The position numbers were made by a program, and so were the translations under genes. A stretch of DNA of 64,000 nt from Chitinophagaceae bacterium (lineage in GTDB: Bacteria; Bacteroidota; Bacteroidia; Chitinophagales; Chitinophagaceae). The notes beneath the pieces are model-generated. The model saw nothing but the letters and a program-made list of their open reading frames with translations, had not been told where the DNA came from and made no database searches. The DNA lies in NCBI GenBank assembly GCA_019752295.1, contig JAIEMK010000036.1, positions 124,001 through 188,000 of the forward strand, in the 5' to 3' direction. Positions 9,325 to 18,414 of this stretch are shown here, piece after piece; the stretch's first letter is position 1; each line of letters begins with the position of its first letter.

Positions 9325-9427
9325 TCTTGTTAAAGCAAGGTAATCATATGAACTGCTTTCTGCTTTTGTAGGACCTTACTAATTAGGGAATTCTTAAGCC
9401 AGAAAGAGCCCCTTGGTTCAAAAATCA

Positions 9428-9457
9428 TTGTTCCACGTGGAACCTGCTTTATCTTTG
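9428..9457 (+). promoter_or_regulatory. mnmG promoter
   Basis: TTG (9428-9430), exactly 19 bases, then TATCTTTG (9450-9457): a full match to the Bacteroidota housekeeping promoter TTG-N19-TAnnTTTG. The predicted start point near 9463 leaves a leader of about 14 bases before the mnmG ATG. parS-like site C occupies the spacer. Confidence 0.8.
9429..9444. promoter_or_regulatory. parS-like site C, inside the mnmG promoter
   Basis: TGTTCCACGTGGAACC contains the same perfect 14-bp palindrome as site B (here 9430-9443). It begins in the -33 TTG and ends 6 bases before the -7 box, so bound ParB and RNA polymerase should compete. Confidence 0.75.
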
Positions 9458-9476
9458 TCAGCACTAAACCAAATAG

Positions 9477-11345
9477 ATGTTTCCAGATTACGACGTAATA
9501 GTAGTGGGTGCGGGGCATGCCGGATGTGAAGCGGCGGCGGCGGCAGCAAACCTTGGCAGCAAAGTGTTGCTGGTTACCATGAATATGCAAACAATTGCGC
9601 AGATGAGTTGCAATCCGGCGATGGGTGGAATTGCAAAAGGGCAAATTGTACGTGAAATTGATGCATTAGGGGGTTATAGTGGAATTGTTACCGATCTGAG
9701 TACCATTCAATTCAGGATGTTGAACAGGAGTAAGGGGCCCGCAATGTGGAGCCCGAGGGCACAAAACGACAGAATGTTGTTTGCGGCAAAGTGGAGAGAA
9801 ATGCTGGAAATGACTCCAAACGTAGATTTCTATCAGGATATGGTACAATCTATTATTATAAAAAATGGCCGAGCTGCTGGTGTTGTTACGGGAATGGGGA
9901 ATGAGATTTTTTCAAAAGCAGTGGTAGTTACCAGCGGAACCTTCCTAAATGGGGTTATTCATATTGGTGAGAAAAGATTTGGTGGTGGCAGGGTAGCGGA
10001 AAAAGCTGCAACGGGTATCACTGAACAACTGGTGGATTTGGGCTTTGAAAGCGACAGACTCAAAACCGGAACGCCTCCACGTGTAGACGGCAGGAGTTTG
10101 GACTATAGCAAAATGGAGGAACAGAAGGGCGATGAAGCAATTGTAGGTTTTTCTTATTTACCTGTAGAAAGGGTAAAACCAGAAAATCAGCGGAGTTGTT
10201 TTATTACTTATACCAACACCACCGTTCATGATATCCTAAAGACAGGCTTCGACAGAAGTCCGATGTATCAGGGAAGGATTGAGGGAGTTGGGCCAAGATA
10301 TTGCCCCAGTATTGAAGACAAAATTAATCGCTTTGCTGATAGGGATCGTCACCAGATTTTTGTGGAACCCGAAGGCTGGAACACCGTTGAGATCTATGTC
10401 AATGGATTCTCCACATCGCTTCCAGAAGAAGTACAACATCAGGCTTTAAAGATGATTCCGGGTTTTGAAAACTGTAGAATTTTCCGTCCGGGTTATGCAA
10501 TCGAATACGACTATTTTCCACCCACTCAGTTACAATACACACTAGAAACTAAGATTTTACCGAATTTATTCTTCGCTGGTCAAATCAATGGAACAACCGG
10601 TTATGAAGAAGCGGCCTGTCAGGGTTTGATGGCCGGAATTAATGCACATCAAAAGACAAGAGAACTTGAAGCTTTCGTGCTGAAAAGAAGCGAAGCTTAT
10701 ATTGGTGTGCTTATCGATGATCTAATTAGCAAGGGTACCGATGAACCTTATAGGATGTTTACGAGCCGTGCGGAATTTAGAACACTGCTTCGCCAGGACA
10801 ATGCAGATATCAGACTCACCGAAAGAAGTTTTAAACTAGGTCTTGCTTCCACAGAAAGAATGATGCTGGTAGAACAGAAAAAACAAGGCGTACAGCAGAT
10901 AAAGAATATATTAAATAATTTTAACATAGATGCTGAAGCGATCAATCCCTACTTTGAAAGTATCAGTTCTGCGGCTCTCACCGAAAGGCAAAAAGCATCA
11001 CGCATTTTATTAAGACCAAATGTGTCGTTGCCAGAAATGATGCAAGCTGTTCCATCCTTAACAGAACAATTGAAACAACACTCGGTTGACATAATAGAGC
11101 AGGCAGAAATTCAAATCAAATATGAGCGGTATATAGAAAAGGAGAACGAACTTGTTGAAAAAATGAGTCAGATGGAGGGTCTTTTAATTCCAGATAATTT
11201 TGATTACGATAAAATTTCTGCGGTATCAAAAGAAGCTCTACAAAAATTCAAAAAAATAAAACCAAGAACCCTTGGTCAGGCTAGCAGAATTAGTGGTGTA
11301 AATCCAAGTGATGTGCAAATCTTAATGGTATATATGGGTCGCTAA
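9477..11345 (+). CDS. mnmG: tRNA uridine-5-carboxymethylaminomethyl modification enzyme MnmG (GidA)
   Basis: FAD- and NADH-dependent enzyme that works with MnmE to modify the wobble uridine of certain tRNAs. The 622-residue protein has the N-terminal FAD-binding Rossmann motif VVGAGHAGCEAA (residues 9-20), the signature CNPAMGGIAKGQ near 46, SGTFLNGVIHIGE near 154, the second family motif INGTTGYEEAACQGL near 370 and a helical C-terminal domain for MnmE and tRNA contact. The length is normal. The old name gidA reflects its frequent location next to the chromosome origin. Here it is driven by a strong promoter containing a parS-like site, but the usual neighbours rsmG (gidB), parA and parB are absent. 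Confidence 0.97.
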   Translation: MFPDYDVIVVGAGHAGCEAAAAAANLGSKVLLVTMNMQTIAQMSCNPAMGGIAKGQIVREIDALGGYSGIVTDLSTIQFRMLNRSKGPAMWSPRAQNDRMLFAAKWREMLEMTPNVDFYQDMVQSIIIKNGRAAGVVTGMGNEIFSKAVVVTSGTFLNGVIHIGEKRFGGGRVAEKAATGITEQLVDLGFESDRLKTGTPPRVDGRSLDYSKMEEQKGDEAIVGFSYLPVERVKPENQRSCFITYTNTTVHDILKTGFDRSPMYQGRIEGVGPRYCPSIEDKINRFADRDRHQIFVEPEGWNTVEIYVNGFSTSLPEEVQHQALKMIPGFENCRIFRPGYAIEYDYFPPTQLQYTLETKILPNLFFAGQINGTTGYEEAACQGLMAGINAHQKTRELEAFVLKRSEAYIGVLIDDLISKGTDEPYRMFTSRAEFRTLLRQDNADIRLTERSFKLGLASTERMMLVEQKKQGVQQIKNILNNFNIDAEAINPYFESISSAALTERQKASRILLRPNVSLPEMMQAVPSLTEQLKQHSVDIIEQAEIQIKYERYIEKENELVEKMSQMEGLLIPDNFDYDKISAVSKEALQKFKKIKPRTLGQASRISGVNPSDVQILMVYMGR

Positions 11346-11388
11346 TTTTATTGCATTAGTTTGTTAACTTTAAAACAAACCTGCTGCT

Positions 11389-13854
11389 TTGAACAAATAC
11401 CTTAAGTATACAATTAAAATCATTGCAGCATTATTTATTCTCATCATCATTTCTTTTACTGTATTATCTATTTATGTATCATCACATAAGAAAACACTGA
11501 TAGCAGAAGCCACCGAAAAAATAGGTTATAATATAGGAGGGAAGATATCGATCGCAGATATAGGAGTAAATCTCTTCCAAAATTTTCCATACATATCAAT
11601 TAGTATTGATCATTTAAAAGTAACAGACTCATTATATAATAAACATGGCCATGCACTAATACAGGCCGAAAAAATCTTTGTCCGCCTCAATCCACTAAAA
11701 TTAATAACACTCTCCATTTCAGTCAATAAGCTAACAGTCAAGAACGGAGCGTTTTTTTTATATACTGATACTAGTGGCTATACAAATAGCTACCTATTAA
11801 AAGCGAATGGAAAATCTGACATACAAAAAACAAAAGACAGCGACGAGTTAAAAAACTTGCTTGACAAAATAGATCTTCAAAATGTAACAATAACAATCGA
11901 TGATCAGAAAGCAAATAAGCTATTTGACTTTTTAATTAATCAAGTCAAAGCAAAAACAGCCTTACACGATTCGGTAATTTCAGTGCACGTTAATCAGGAT
12001 ATTTTTATTAAAAACTTTTCGTTTAAAAAAAACCTAGGCACCTTTCTAGAGAATCAAGTTTTGGCAGGCGAATATGATTTTCAATTTTATCCCAAGTCTG
12101 GTAAACTACAGATCGATAGCATGCCCATTAAAATATCTAATCAGTCCTTTTTATTTAAGGCAATTTTTGAGTTTAGAAAAATTCAAAATTTTTACCTAGA
12201 CGTAAAAACAGCAGACCTAAAGCTGTCATTTGCAAAGACTCTTTTAACAAAAAAAATAGCCGGGGCCATTACAAAAATGGTAGATGTTAGTGGTCCCCTT
12301 AAAGTTCATACTATCATTTCGGGATCACTTATAGGAGGGGGTGACCCTTATATCAAAGCAAACTTCGAATCTGTTAACAGTACTATTACAACAGCATTTG
12401 CCGCATTTGACTCGGCAAATTTTAAAGGTTCTTTTTTAAATGAAAATGTAGTGGGTACAAAACCGAATGACGAAAATACAAAGATTTCAATTCATGACTT
12501 TGTTGCAAGTATGGGAGGGTTCAAAATTAAATCAGACGATATTCTAATTATTAATCTAAATCAGCCCTATCTAAGCGCCGATCTCCATTCTGACTTTGAT
12601 GTAAACGATCCTGAAAAAACCTTAGACACACAATCTTTTACACTAACAAAAGGTTCTGGCAAGTTAGATTTCATGTTCGAGGGGCCACTCAATAATCCAA
12701 CTCCGCTAAACACAAAAAAGCACGGAATTCTTGAAATAAAAAGGGGGCAGGTTATAATGACTGCATCGAATGCAATTTTAAACAACTGTAATGCTAGGAT
12801 CAGAATTGATAATTCCGATATTAATATTGATACACTTCAATGTAATATCGCCGGTTCACCCATCACAATATGGGGAAAAGCAAAAAATGTACTTGCTTTA
12901 ATTGGTGAAAATCCAGAAGGGGTAGAATTAGAATTAAATGCGTACGCTTCTCTTTTAAATATTGATCATCTTAGTAGTATTGTCTCAAGAAAATATCCAG
13001 TTAAAAAAAGAGAAAACAAAAAAACAAATAGCGGGTTTGCTAAAACCATTGATCGTATTGATGCGCTTTTATCAAATGGTAGAATTAATGTAAACATCAA
13101 AGCTGATAAATTAAAATATCATTCATTCGAAGCAAACAAACTAGTGGCAAAAATGCAAGTAGACGAAAACTTCTGGTCGTTGCAACAAGCATCTTTAGTG
13201 CATGGAAAAGGTAGCTTATTAATCAAGGCAACAGTTCAAGAAGCAAAAAAGGGGTTATTTACACTGAGCAGTAAAATTGATATGAAAAATCTGGACGCAA
13301 AAAAAATTATGGGTGAGCTTAACAACTTTGGCTTGAAAGCTTTCACGTCAAAAAATATACAAGGAACGCTTTCTTTAAAAAGTGACCTTTCCTTGAACCT
13401 CACAAAAAAGGGCGATTTTGATTTAAACTCACTACAGGGCAAAGCCGGCTTTTCTGTTAAAAATGGTGCACTCGTTGATTTTGATCCAATTAAAAATCTT
13501 GAAGTCTTCTTATTTAAAAAAAGAGATTTTGGTGATATCAAATTTGCAGAAATAAAAGATGATATCTCATTCAAAAAAGGAGAAATCACAATCGGTCGGA
13601 TGGAAATTAATTCTTCTGTTCTTACTCTTTTTGTAGAAGGCATTTATGGTCCAAAGAATACAGATATCAGCATTCAGGTTCCACTAAGTAATTTAAAAAA
13701 CAGAAAAAATTATCAACCTGAAAATATTGGAGTCAACAAAGCTGGCGGCCTAAGTGTGTTTCTTAGGGCCAGAGCAGATGATTCAGGAAAAATAAATATC
13801 AAATACGACCCCTTCAAAAGATTCAGGAAACCTCCTGCCAGCAAGGAAAATTAG
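11389..13854 (+). CDS. AsmA-like membrane-anchored protein
   Basis: An 821-residue protein with one N-terminal transmembrane helix (about 8-30, IIAALFILIIISFTVLSIYV) followed by a long beta-rich region. The N-terminal pattern after the helix (NIGGKISIADIGVNLFQNFPYISISIDHL, shown here in two parts: NIGGKISIADIGV, then FQNFPYISISIDHL) and the C-terminal region resemble AsmA/YhdP-type proteins, which span or face the periplasm and are linked to lipid traffic and outer-membrane assembly. The start is TTG at 11389, since no ATG lies near the membrane segment. The coding strand is unusually rich in A and T, with C exceeding G, unlike mnmG upstream. Function beyond the family is not inferred. Confidence 0.75.
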   Translation: MNKYLKYTIKIIAALFILIIISFTVLSIYVSSHKKTLIAEATEKIGYNIGGKISIADIGVNLFQNFPYISISIDHLKVTDSLYNKHGHALIQAEKIFVRLNPLKLITLSISVNKLTVKNGAFFLYTDTSGYTNSYLLKANGKSDIQKTKDSDELKNLLDKIDLQNVTITIDDQKANKLFDFLINQVKAKTALHDSVISVHVNQDIFIKNFSFKKNLGTFLENQVLAGEYDFQFYPKSGKLQIDSMPIKISNQSFLFKAIFEFRKIQNFYLDVKTADLKLSFAKTLLTKKIAGAITKMVDVSGPLKVHTIISGSLIGGGDPYIKANFESVNSTITTAFAAFDSANFKGSFLNENVVGTKPNDENTKISIHDFVASMGGFKIKSDDILIINLNQPYLSADLHSDFDVNDPEKTLDTQSFTLTKGSGKLDFMFEGPLNNPTPLNTKKHGILEIKRGQVIMTASNAILNNCNARIRIDNSDINIDTLQCNIAGSPITIWGKAKNVLALIGENPEGVELELNAYASLLNIDHLSSIVSRKYPVKKRENKKTNSGFAKTIDRIDALLSNGRINVNIKADKLKYHSFEANKLVAKMQVDENFWSLQQASLVHGKGSLLIKATVQEAKKGLFTLSSKIDMKNLDAKKIMGELNNFGLKAFTSKNIQGTLSLKSDLSLNLTKKGDFDLNSLQGKAGFSVKNGALVDFDPIKNLEVFLFKKRDFGDIKFAEIKDDISFKKGEITIGRMEINSSVLTLFVEGIYGPKNTDISIQVPLSNLKNRKNYQPENIGVNKAGGLSVFLRARADDSGKINIKYDPFKRFRKPPASKEN

Positions 13855-13946
13855 GCTGCTCAGCCACTCATCATTTTTTAAAACAGACTGCTAACTGCCT
13901 TTCTGATAATTTACTACATTTAAGATCTTCCTAAAACCAAAACTAA

Positions 13947-16900
13947 ATGAGAAAAATTAAATTCTTCTTCTTTGGGCTTTTATTTGCTACGGCACTACAG
14001 GCTCAGGAAAGTTATCCCGTTAATGGCGTTGCCGATAAACGGGAAGGGTGTTATGCTTTTACCAACGCTACAATTGTGAAAGATGCCCAAACAATCATTA
14101 AAAATGCAACGCTGGTCATTCGCGACGGCAAAATCACTGCTGTTGGCGCTTCCGGAATAAGCATACCGAAAGATGCAATTGTAATAGATTGTAAGGATAA
14201 ATATATCTATCCTTCCTTCATAGACATTTATAGTGATTACGGCATAGTGCAGCCACAGAGAATATCAGGAGGCTACAACTATAACGCGCCGGCACAATTA
14301 ACAACAAACACCAAGGGAGCTTTTGGATGGAATCAGGCGGTTCATCCTGAAACAGATGCGGCAAGACAATTTAGTATCGATGCTACAAAAGCAAAGAGCT
14401 TAAGAGAACTCGGATTCGGTTCTGTATTAACGCACGTTAAGGATGGCATTGCGCGCGGTACCGGCACTTTTGTAACACTTGCTGAAACAAAAGAAAACTT
14501 AGTGGTCATTAAAGAAAAAGCCAGTGCTCATTATTCATTCAGTAAAGGAACGTCCACCCAATCATATCCAAGTAGTTTGATGGGCTCCATTGCTTTATTA
14601 CGTCAGACTTATCTGGATGCACAGTGGTATAAAAACAAGCCAGCAAAAGAAGGGCTGAATATTTCTTTACAAAGCTGGAACGAGAATCAAAGCTTACCCC
14701 AAATTTTTGAAGCCGACGATAAATGGAATGATGTACGAGCAGACAGGATTGGCGATGAATTTGCAGTACAGTATATTATTAAAGGAGGGGGCAACGAATA
14801 TCAACGCATTAAAGAAATTGCAGCAACAAAAGCCACTTACATTATTGGTCTGAATTATCCACAGGCAATGGATGTAGAAGATCCAAACGACGCAAGAGCA
14901 GTATCGTTAGCAGATATGAAGCACTGGGAATTAGCCCCTAGCAATGCAGCCGCGTTGGAAAAAGCAGGTGTTTCGTTTTGTATAACCATATCAGATTTAA
15001 AAGACAGCAAAAGCTTTTTTACGAATCTCAGAAAGGCCTTTGACATGGGTCTTTCAGAAACAAAAGCTTTAGAGGCATTGACAAAAATACCGGCAAACTT
15101 ATTGGGCGTTTATGATAAAGTAGGTAGTATTGAAACTGGCAAGATTGCAAATTTCTTAATCAGCTCTGGTCCGGTGTTTGCAGAAAAAACAACTATTTTA
15201 CAAAACTGGGTAGCTGGTGATAAATATGGAATTAAAGAAGATAATTGGACCGACACAAAGGGCATCTATACACTCGCACTCAATACAAATTCAGGCCCTG
15301 TTATTTACAAGCTCGAAGTAAAAAGCAATACTAGCGCAACCCTGATTGGAAAAGATACTCTTACCACAAAATTCAGTCTCGATGGTAAAATGGTGAAACT
15401 AAATTTTTCTCCTGCTGCATTGAAAAAAAATCAAGATGCAATTTTTCCTGGCAAAGCAGCTACTGCTAGTTATCGCTTAAGTGGCGTATCGAATGGAAAT
15501 GTGTGGAATGGTTATGGAGAAGATACTTTGGGAAATAAAATTACCTGGACTGCCACATTTAGTTCTTCATCAGTAGCAACAGCAGATACTTTAAAAAAGA
15601 AAATAGTTGCAACACCGACAGTTGCTAAAGTAAGTTTTCCATTTAATGGCTATGGTTGGGAAGAAGCTCCTAAACAAGAAACTATTCTGATTAAAAACGC
15701 TACTATTTGGACCAACGAAAAAGAAGGTATACTTAAAAATACAGACCTGTTATTAAAAGACGGAAAAATCGCCAAGCTTGGTAAAAATTTATCGGATGCT
15801 GCGGGCAGAACGATAGACGCAACTGGCAAGCATGTTACTGCTGGCATCATCGACGAACATTCACATATTGCCGTAGCATCTATTAACGAAGGTGCTCAGT
15901 CTGTTACTTCGGAAGTAAGAATCGGAGACAATTTAAATCCGGAAGACATCAATATTTATCGACAATTAAGTGGCGGGGTTACAAGCTCACATATTCTACA
16001 TGGTTCGGCAAATACTATTGGCGGGCAAACACAATTAATTAAACTCCGCTGGGGTTCGAACGACGAAGAATTAAAATTCAAAGGAGCAGATCCCTTTATT
16101 AAATTCGCATTAGGCGAAAACGTAAAACGCACTACAGCCCCTGCAAATAATCGATTTCCCGATACCCGAATGGGTGTTGCTGAAGTATTGAATGATGCAT
16201 TTGCCCGTGCCAAAGATTATGAAAAAGCAATCAAGCTTGATCCTAAAACAAGAAGAGACCTAGAGTTAGATGCGCTTGTTGAAATACTCAACAAGAAACG
16301 TTTTATCACTTGTCATTCATATGTACAAAGTGAAATCACTGCTGCCATTCGCGTTGGCGACAAATACGGATTTACATTTAATACATTCACTCACATTTTG
16401 GAAGGATATAAAGTGGCAGATAAAATGAAGGTACACGGATCAAATGCATCCACTTTCTCAGACTGGTATTACTATAAGGTTGAGGTTACAGATGCGATTG
16501 CATACAATGCCGCTATTATGCAAAAAGTGGGATTAAATGTATGTATTAATTCAGATGATGCAGAGATGGCAAGAAGACTGAATCAGGAAGCTGGCAAGAC
16601 CGTTCGCTATGGCGGTGTGAGCGAAGAAGAAGCATTGAAGATGGTAACATTAAATCCTGCAAAAGCATTGCATGTAGCAGACAAAGTGGGCAGCATCAAA
16701 GTAGGTAAGGATGCTGATATTGTGATTTGGAGTGATAACCCATTGAGCATTTATGCAAAATCAGAAAAAACAATTGTTGACGGAATTGTGTACTGGGATC
16801 GCGAAAAAGATCTTGAGATCCGTAAAAAAATTCAGGCCGAGCGTTTTCGTTTGACACAAAAAATGATTGGTGAAAAAAAGAGTGGAGCGGCGGTTCGACC

Positions 16901-17003
16901 AGCAGAACCAAGCTGGCAAGAGATTCTGAGTTGTGGAGATCATAGTCATAAAAACGGACTCTATACAGTAGAAATTCAGGATGCAGATAACAGTAACAAA
17001 TAA
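13947..17003 (+). CDS. Exported double amidohydrolase-family protein
   Basis: The 1,018-residue protein begins with a signal peptide (KFFFFGLLFATALQAQ). It contains two amidohydrolase modules separated by a beta-rich linker (about 430-565). The first (about 30-430) keeps the fold pattern but reads YPSFIDIYSDYG where the HxH metal motif should be, so it is probably not catalytic. The second (about 575-1000) has DEHSHIAV (HxH), TCHSYVQ, FTHILEG and INSDDAEM, that is, the HxH, two His and Asp set of an active imidazolonepropionase-like metal hydrolase. The protein is probably periplasmic. It is followed 11 bases later by a second amidohydrolase-fold protein, so the two are likely co-transcribed and may form a complex. 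The substrate is unknown. Confidence 0.88.
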   Translation: MRKIKFFFFGLLFATALQAQESYPVNGVADKREGCYAFTNATIVKDAQTIIKNATLVIRDGKITAVGASGISIPKDAIVIDCKDKYIYPSFIDIYSDYGIVQPQRISGGYNYNAPAQLTTNTKGAFGWNQAVHPETDAARQFSIDATKAKSLRELGFGSVLTHVKDGIARGTGTFVTLAETKENLVVIKEKASAHYSFSKGTSTQSYPSSLMGSIALLRQTYLDAQWYKNKPAKEGLNISLQSWNENQSLPQIFEADDKWNDVRADRIGDEFAVQYIIKGGGNEYQRIKEIAATKATYIIGLNYPQAMDVEDPNDARAVSLADMKHWELAPSNAAALEKAGVSFCITISDLKDSKSFFTNLRKAFDMGLSETKALEALTKIPANLLGVYDKVGSIETGKIANFLISSGPVFAEKTTILQNWVAGDKYGIKEDNWTDTKGIYTLALNTNSGPVIYKLEVKSNTSATLIGKDTLTTKFSLDGKMVKLNFSPAALKKNQDAIFPGKAATASYRLSGVSNGNVWNGYGEDTLGNKITWTATFSSSSVATADTLKKKIVATPTVAKVSFPFNGYGWEEAPKQETILIKNATIWTNEKEGILKNTDLLLKDGKIAKLGKNLSDAAGRTIDATGKHVTAGIIDEHSHIAVASINEGAQSVTSEVRIGDNLNPEDINIYRQLSGGVTSSHILHGSANTIGGQTQLIKLRWGSNDEELKFKGADPFIKFALGENVKRTTAPANNRFPDTRMGVAEVLNDAFARAKDYEKAIKLDPKTRRDLELDALVEILNKKRFITCHSYVQSEITAAIRVGDKYGFTFNTFTHILEGYKVADKMKVHGSNASTFSDWYYYKVEVTDAIAYNAAIMQKVGLNVCINSDDAEMARRLNQEAGKTVRYGGVSEEEALKMVTLNPAKALHVADKVGSIKVGKDADIVIWSDNPLSIYAKSEKTIVDGIVYWDREKDLEIRKKIQAERFRLTQKMIGEKKSGAAVRPAEPSWQEILSCGDHSHKNGLYTVEIQDADNSNK

Positions 17004-17014
17004 AAAGATTAGTA

Positions 17015-18331
17015 ATGAAAAAATTATTTTATACACTATCAACCTTGTTAATTTTAGCAAACTTAGCGCAGGCTCAGGAGTCGGTATATCCTGCAAAGGA
17101 TTATAAGGGCTTGCTATATATTACAAATGGAACAGTACATGTAGGCAATGGTACGGTATTGGAAAACGCAACCATCAAAGTAAACAACGGCAAAATAGTT
17201 GAAGTAGGGCAAAATATTGCGATTCCTACCGATGATGCAAAAGTTTATAGCGCTAAAGGGAAACAAGTTTATCCCGGTTTAATATTACCATCAACAGATG
17301 TAGGTTTAAAGGAAATTTCAAACGGTGTTCGGGCAAGTAATGATGTGGCAGAATTGGGCGAGTATAATTCAGATGTACGTAGTATCACCGCTTATAATGC
17401 CGATTCTAAAGTCATTAATATTTTAAAGGGAAATGGCGTGTTGCTTGCCAGTGTAAGTCCCGAAGGCGGCGTGATCAGCGGCTCTTCCTCTGTTGTTCAA
17501 TTCGATGCATGGAACTGGGAAGACGCAACATACAAAATGGATGTGGGTATTCATTTGAATATGCCAAGTTTTATCACAGCTCGTTTTGGCAGAAGAGGAA
17601 ATTTTGCTGCGGTTGCTGCTCCGGCTCCTGATCAGAACAAAGTTGCATTGGATAAAATTGAGGAGATCAAGGATTTCTTTCGTGAAGCAAAAGCTTATTT
17701 ACAGGAAAGTAATCATAGCGCTACTAATCTAAAATTAGAAGCAGTTAAAGGACTGTTCGATAAAAAACAAAAGCTTTTTGTTCATGCCGATCAGGTAAAA
17801 CAAATGCTTGCATCTATCGACTTTGTAAAAGAGTTTGGTTTTAATGTAGTGATTGTGGGGGGAAGCGAAAGTTATCAGATAGCAGATCTATTAAAGTCGT
17901 TTAATATTGCGGTAATCCTTGCAGAAGAACACGCATTGCCCGCAACAGAAGATGACGATATTGATCAGCCATTTAAAACCCCTGCAGCGCTTCAAAAAGC
18001 TGGAGTACTGTTTGCGCTCAACGACAACTCAGATAATACAAGGTATCGCAATATGTCGTATAATGCAGGTACAGCAGCAACTTATGGCTTAACCAAAGAA
18101 GAGGCGCTTTCTGCAATTACATTAAATACTGCAAAGATTCTTGGTATTGATGACAAAACCGGCTCATTAGAAGTTGGCAAAGATGCCAATATTGTAGTTA
18201 GCGAAGGCGATATTCTGGATATGAAAAGCAGCACGGTAATCATGGCTTTTATACAAGGAAGAAAGGTTAGTTTGGAAAATAAGCAAACCCAATTATTTGA
18301 ACGTTACAAAACCAAATACGATATCAAATAA
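17015..18331 (+). CDS. Exported amidohydrolase-like protein lacking most metal ligands
   Basis: A 438-residue protein with a signal peptide (MKKLFYTLSTLLILANLAQA) and the start and end features of the amidohydrolase fold: YPGLILPSTDVG after the first beta-sandwich, and TLNTAKILGIDDKTGSLEVG near the C-terminus. The HxH motif is absent, the second His position is not evident, and the usual catalytic Asp segment reads ALNDNSDN. Only FVHADQ keeps a plausible ligand. It is therefore inferred to be non-catalytic, possibly a structural or regulatory partner of the upstream double-module protein, with which it shares the operon. A terminator follows. Confidence 0.82.
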   Translation: MKKLFYTLSTLLILANLAQAQESVYPAKDYKGLLYITNGTVHVGNGTVLENATIKVNNGKIVEVGQNIAIPTDDAKVYSAKGKQVYPGLILPSTDVGLKEISNGVRASNDVAELGEYNSDVRSITAYNADSKVINILKGNGVLLASVSPEGGVISGSSSVVQFDAWNWEDATYKMDVGIHLNMPSFITARFGRRGNFAAVAAPAPDQNKVALDKIEEIKDFFREAKAYLQESNHSATNLKLEAVKGLFDKKQKLFVHADQVKQMLASIDFVKEFGFNVVIVGGSESYQIADLLKSFNIAVILAEEHALPATEDDDIDQPFKTPAALQKAGVLFALNDNSDNTRYRNMSYNAGTAATYGLTKEEALSAITLNTAKILGIDDKTGSLEVGKDANIVVSEGDILDMKSSTVIMAFIQGRKVSLENKQTQLFERYKTKYDIK

Positions 18332-18355
18332 TTGATCAGGTTCAATTAATAATTT

Positions 18356-18382
18356 AAAACCCTGCTTTAGGCGGGGTTTTTT
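18356..18382 (+). terminator. Terminator of the amidohydrolase operon
   Basis: AAAACCCTGC, short loop, GCGGGGTTTT followed by T residues, with one G-T wobble in a 10-bp stem, 24 bases after the stop. Confidence 0.85.
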
Positions 18383-18414
18383 AATTTGGCCACTAAATTC
18401 TATAACTTAGCCAG

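Noticed and set aside
10078..10083. CACGTG in mnmG as parS
   Set aside because: The flanking bases do not match the parS arms.
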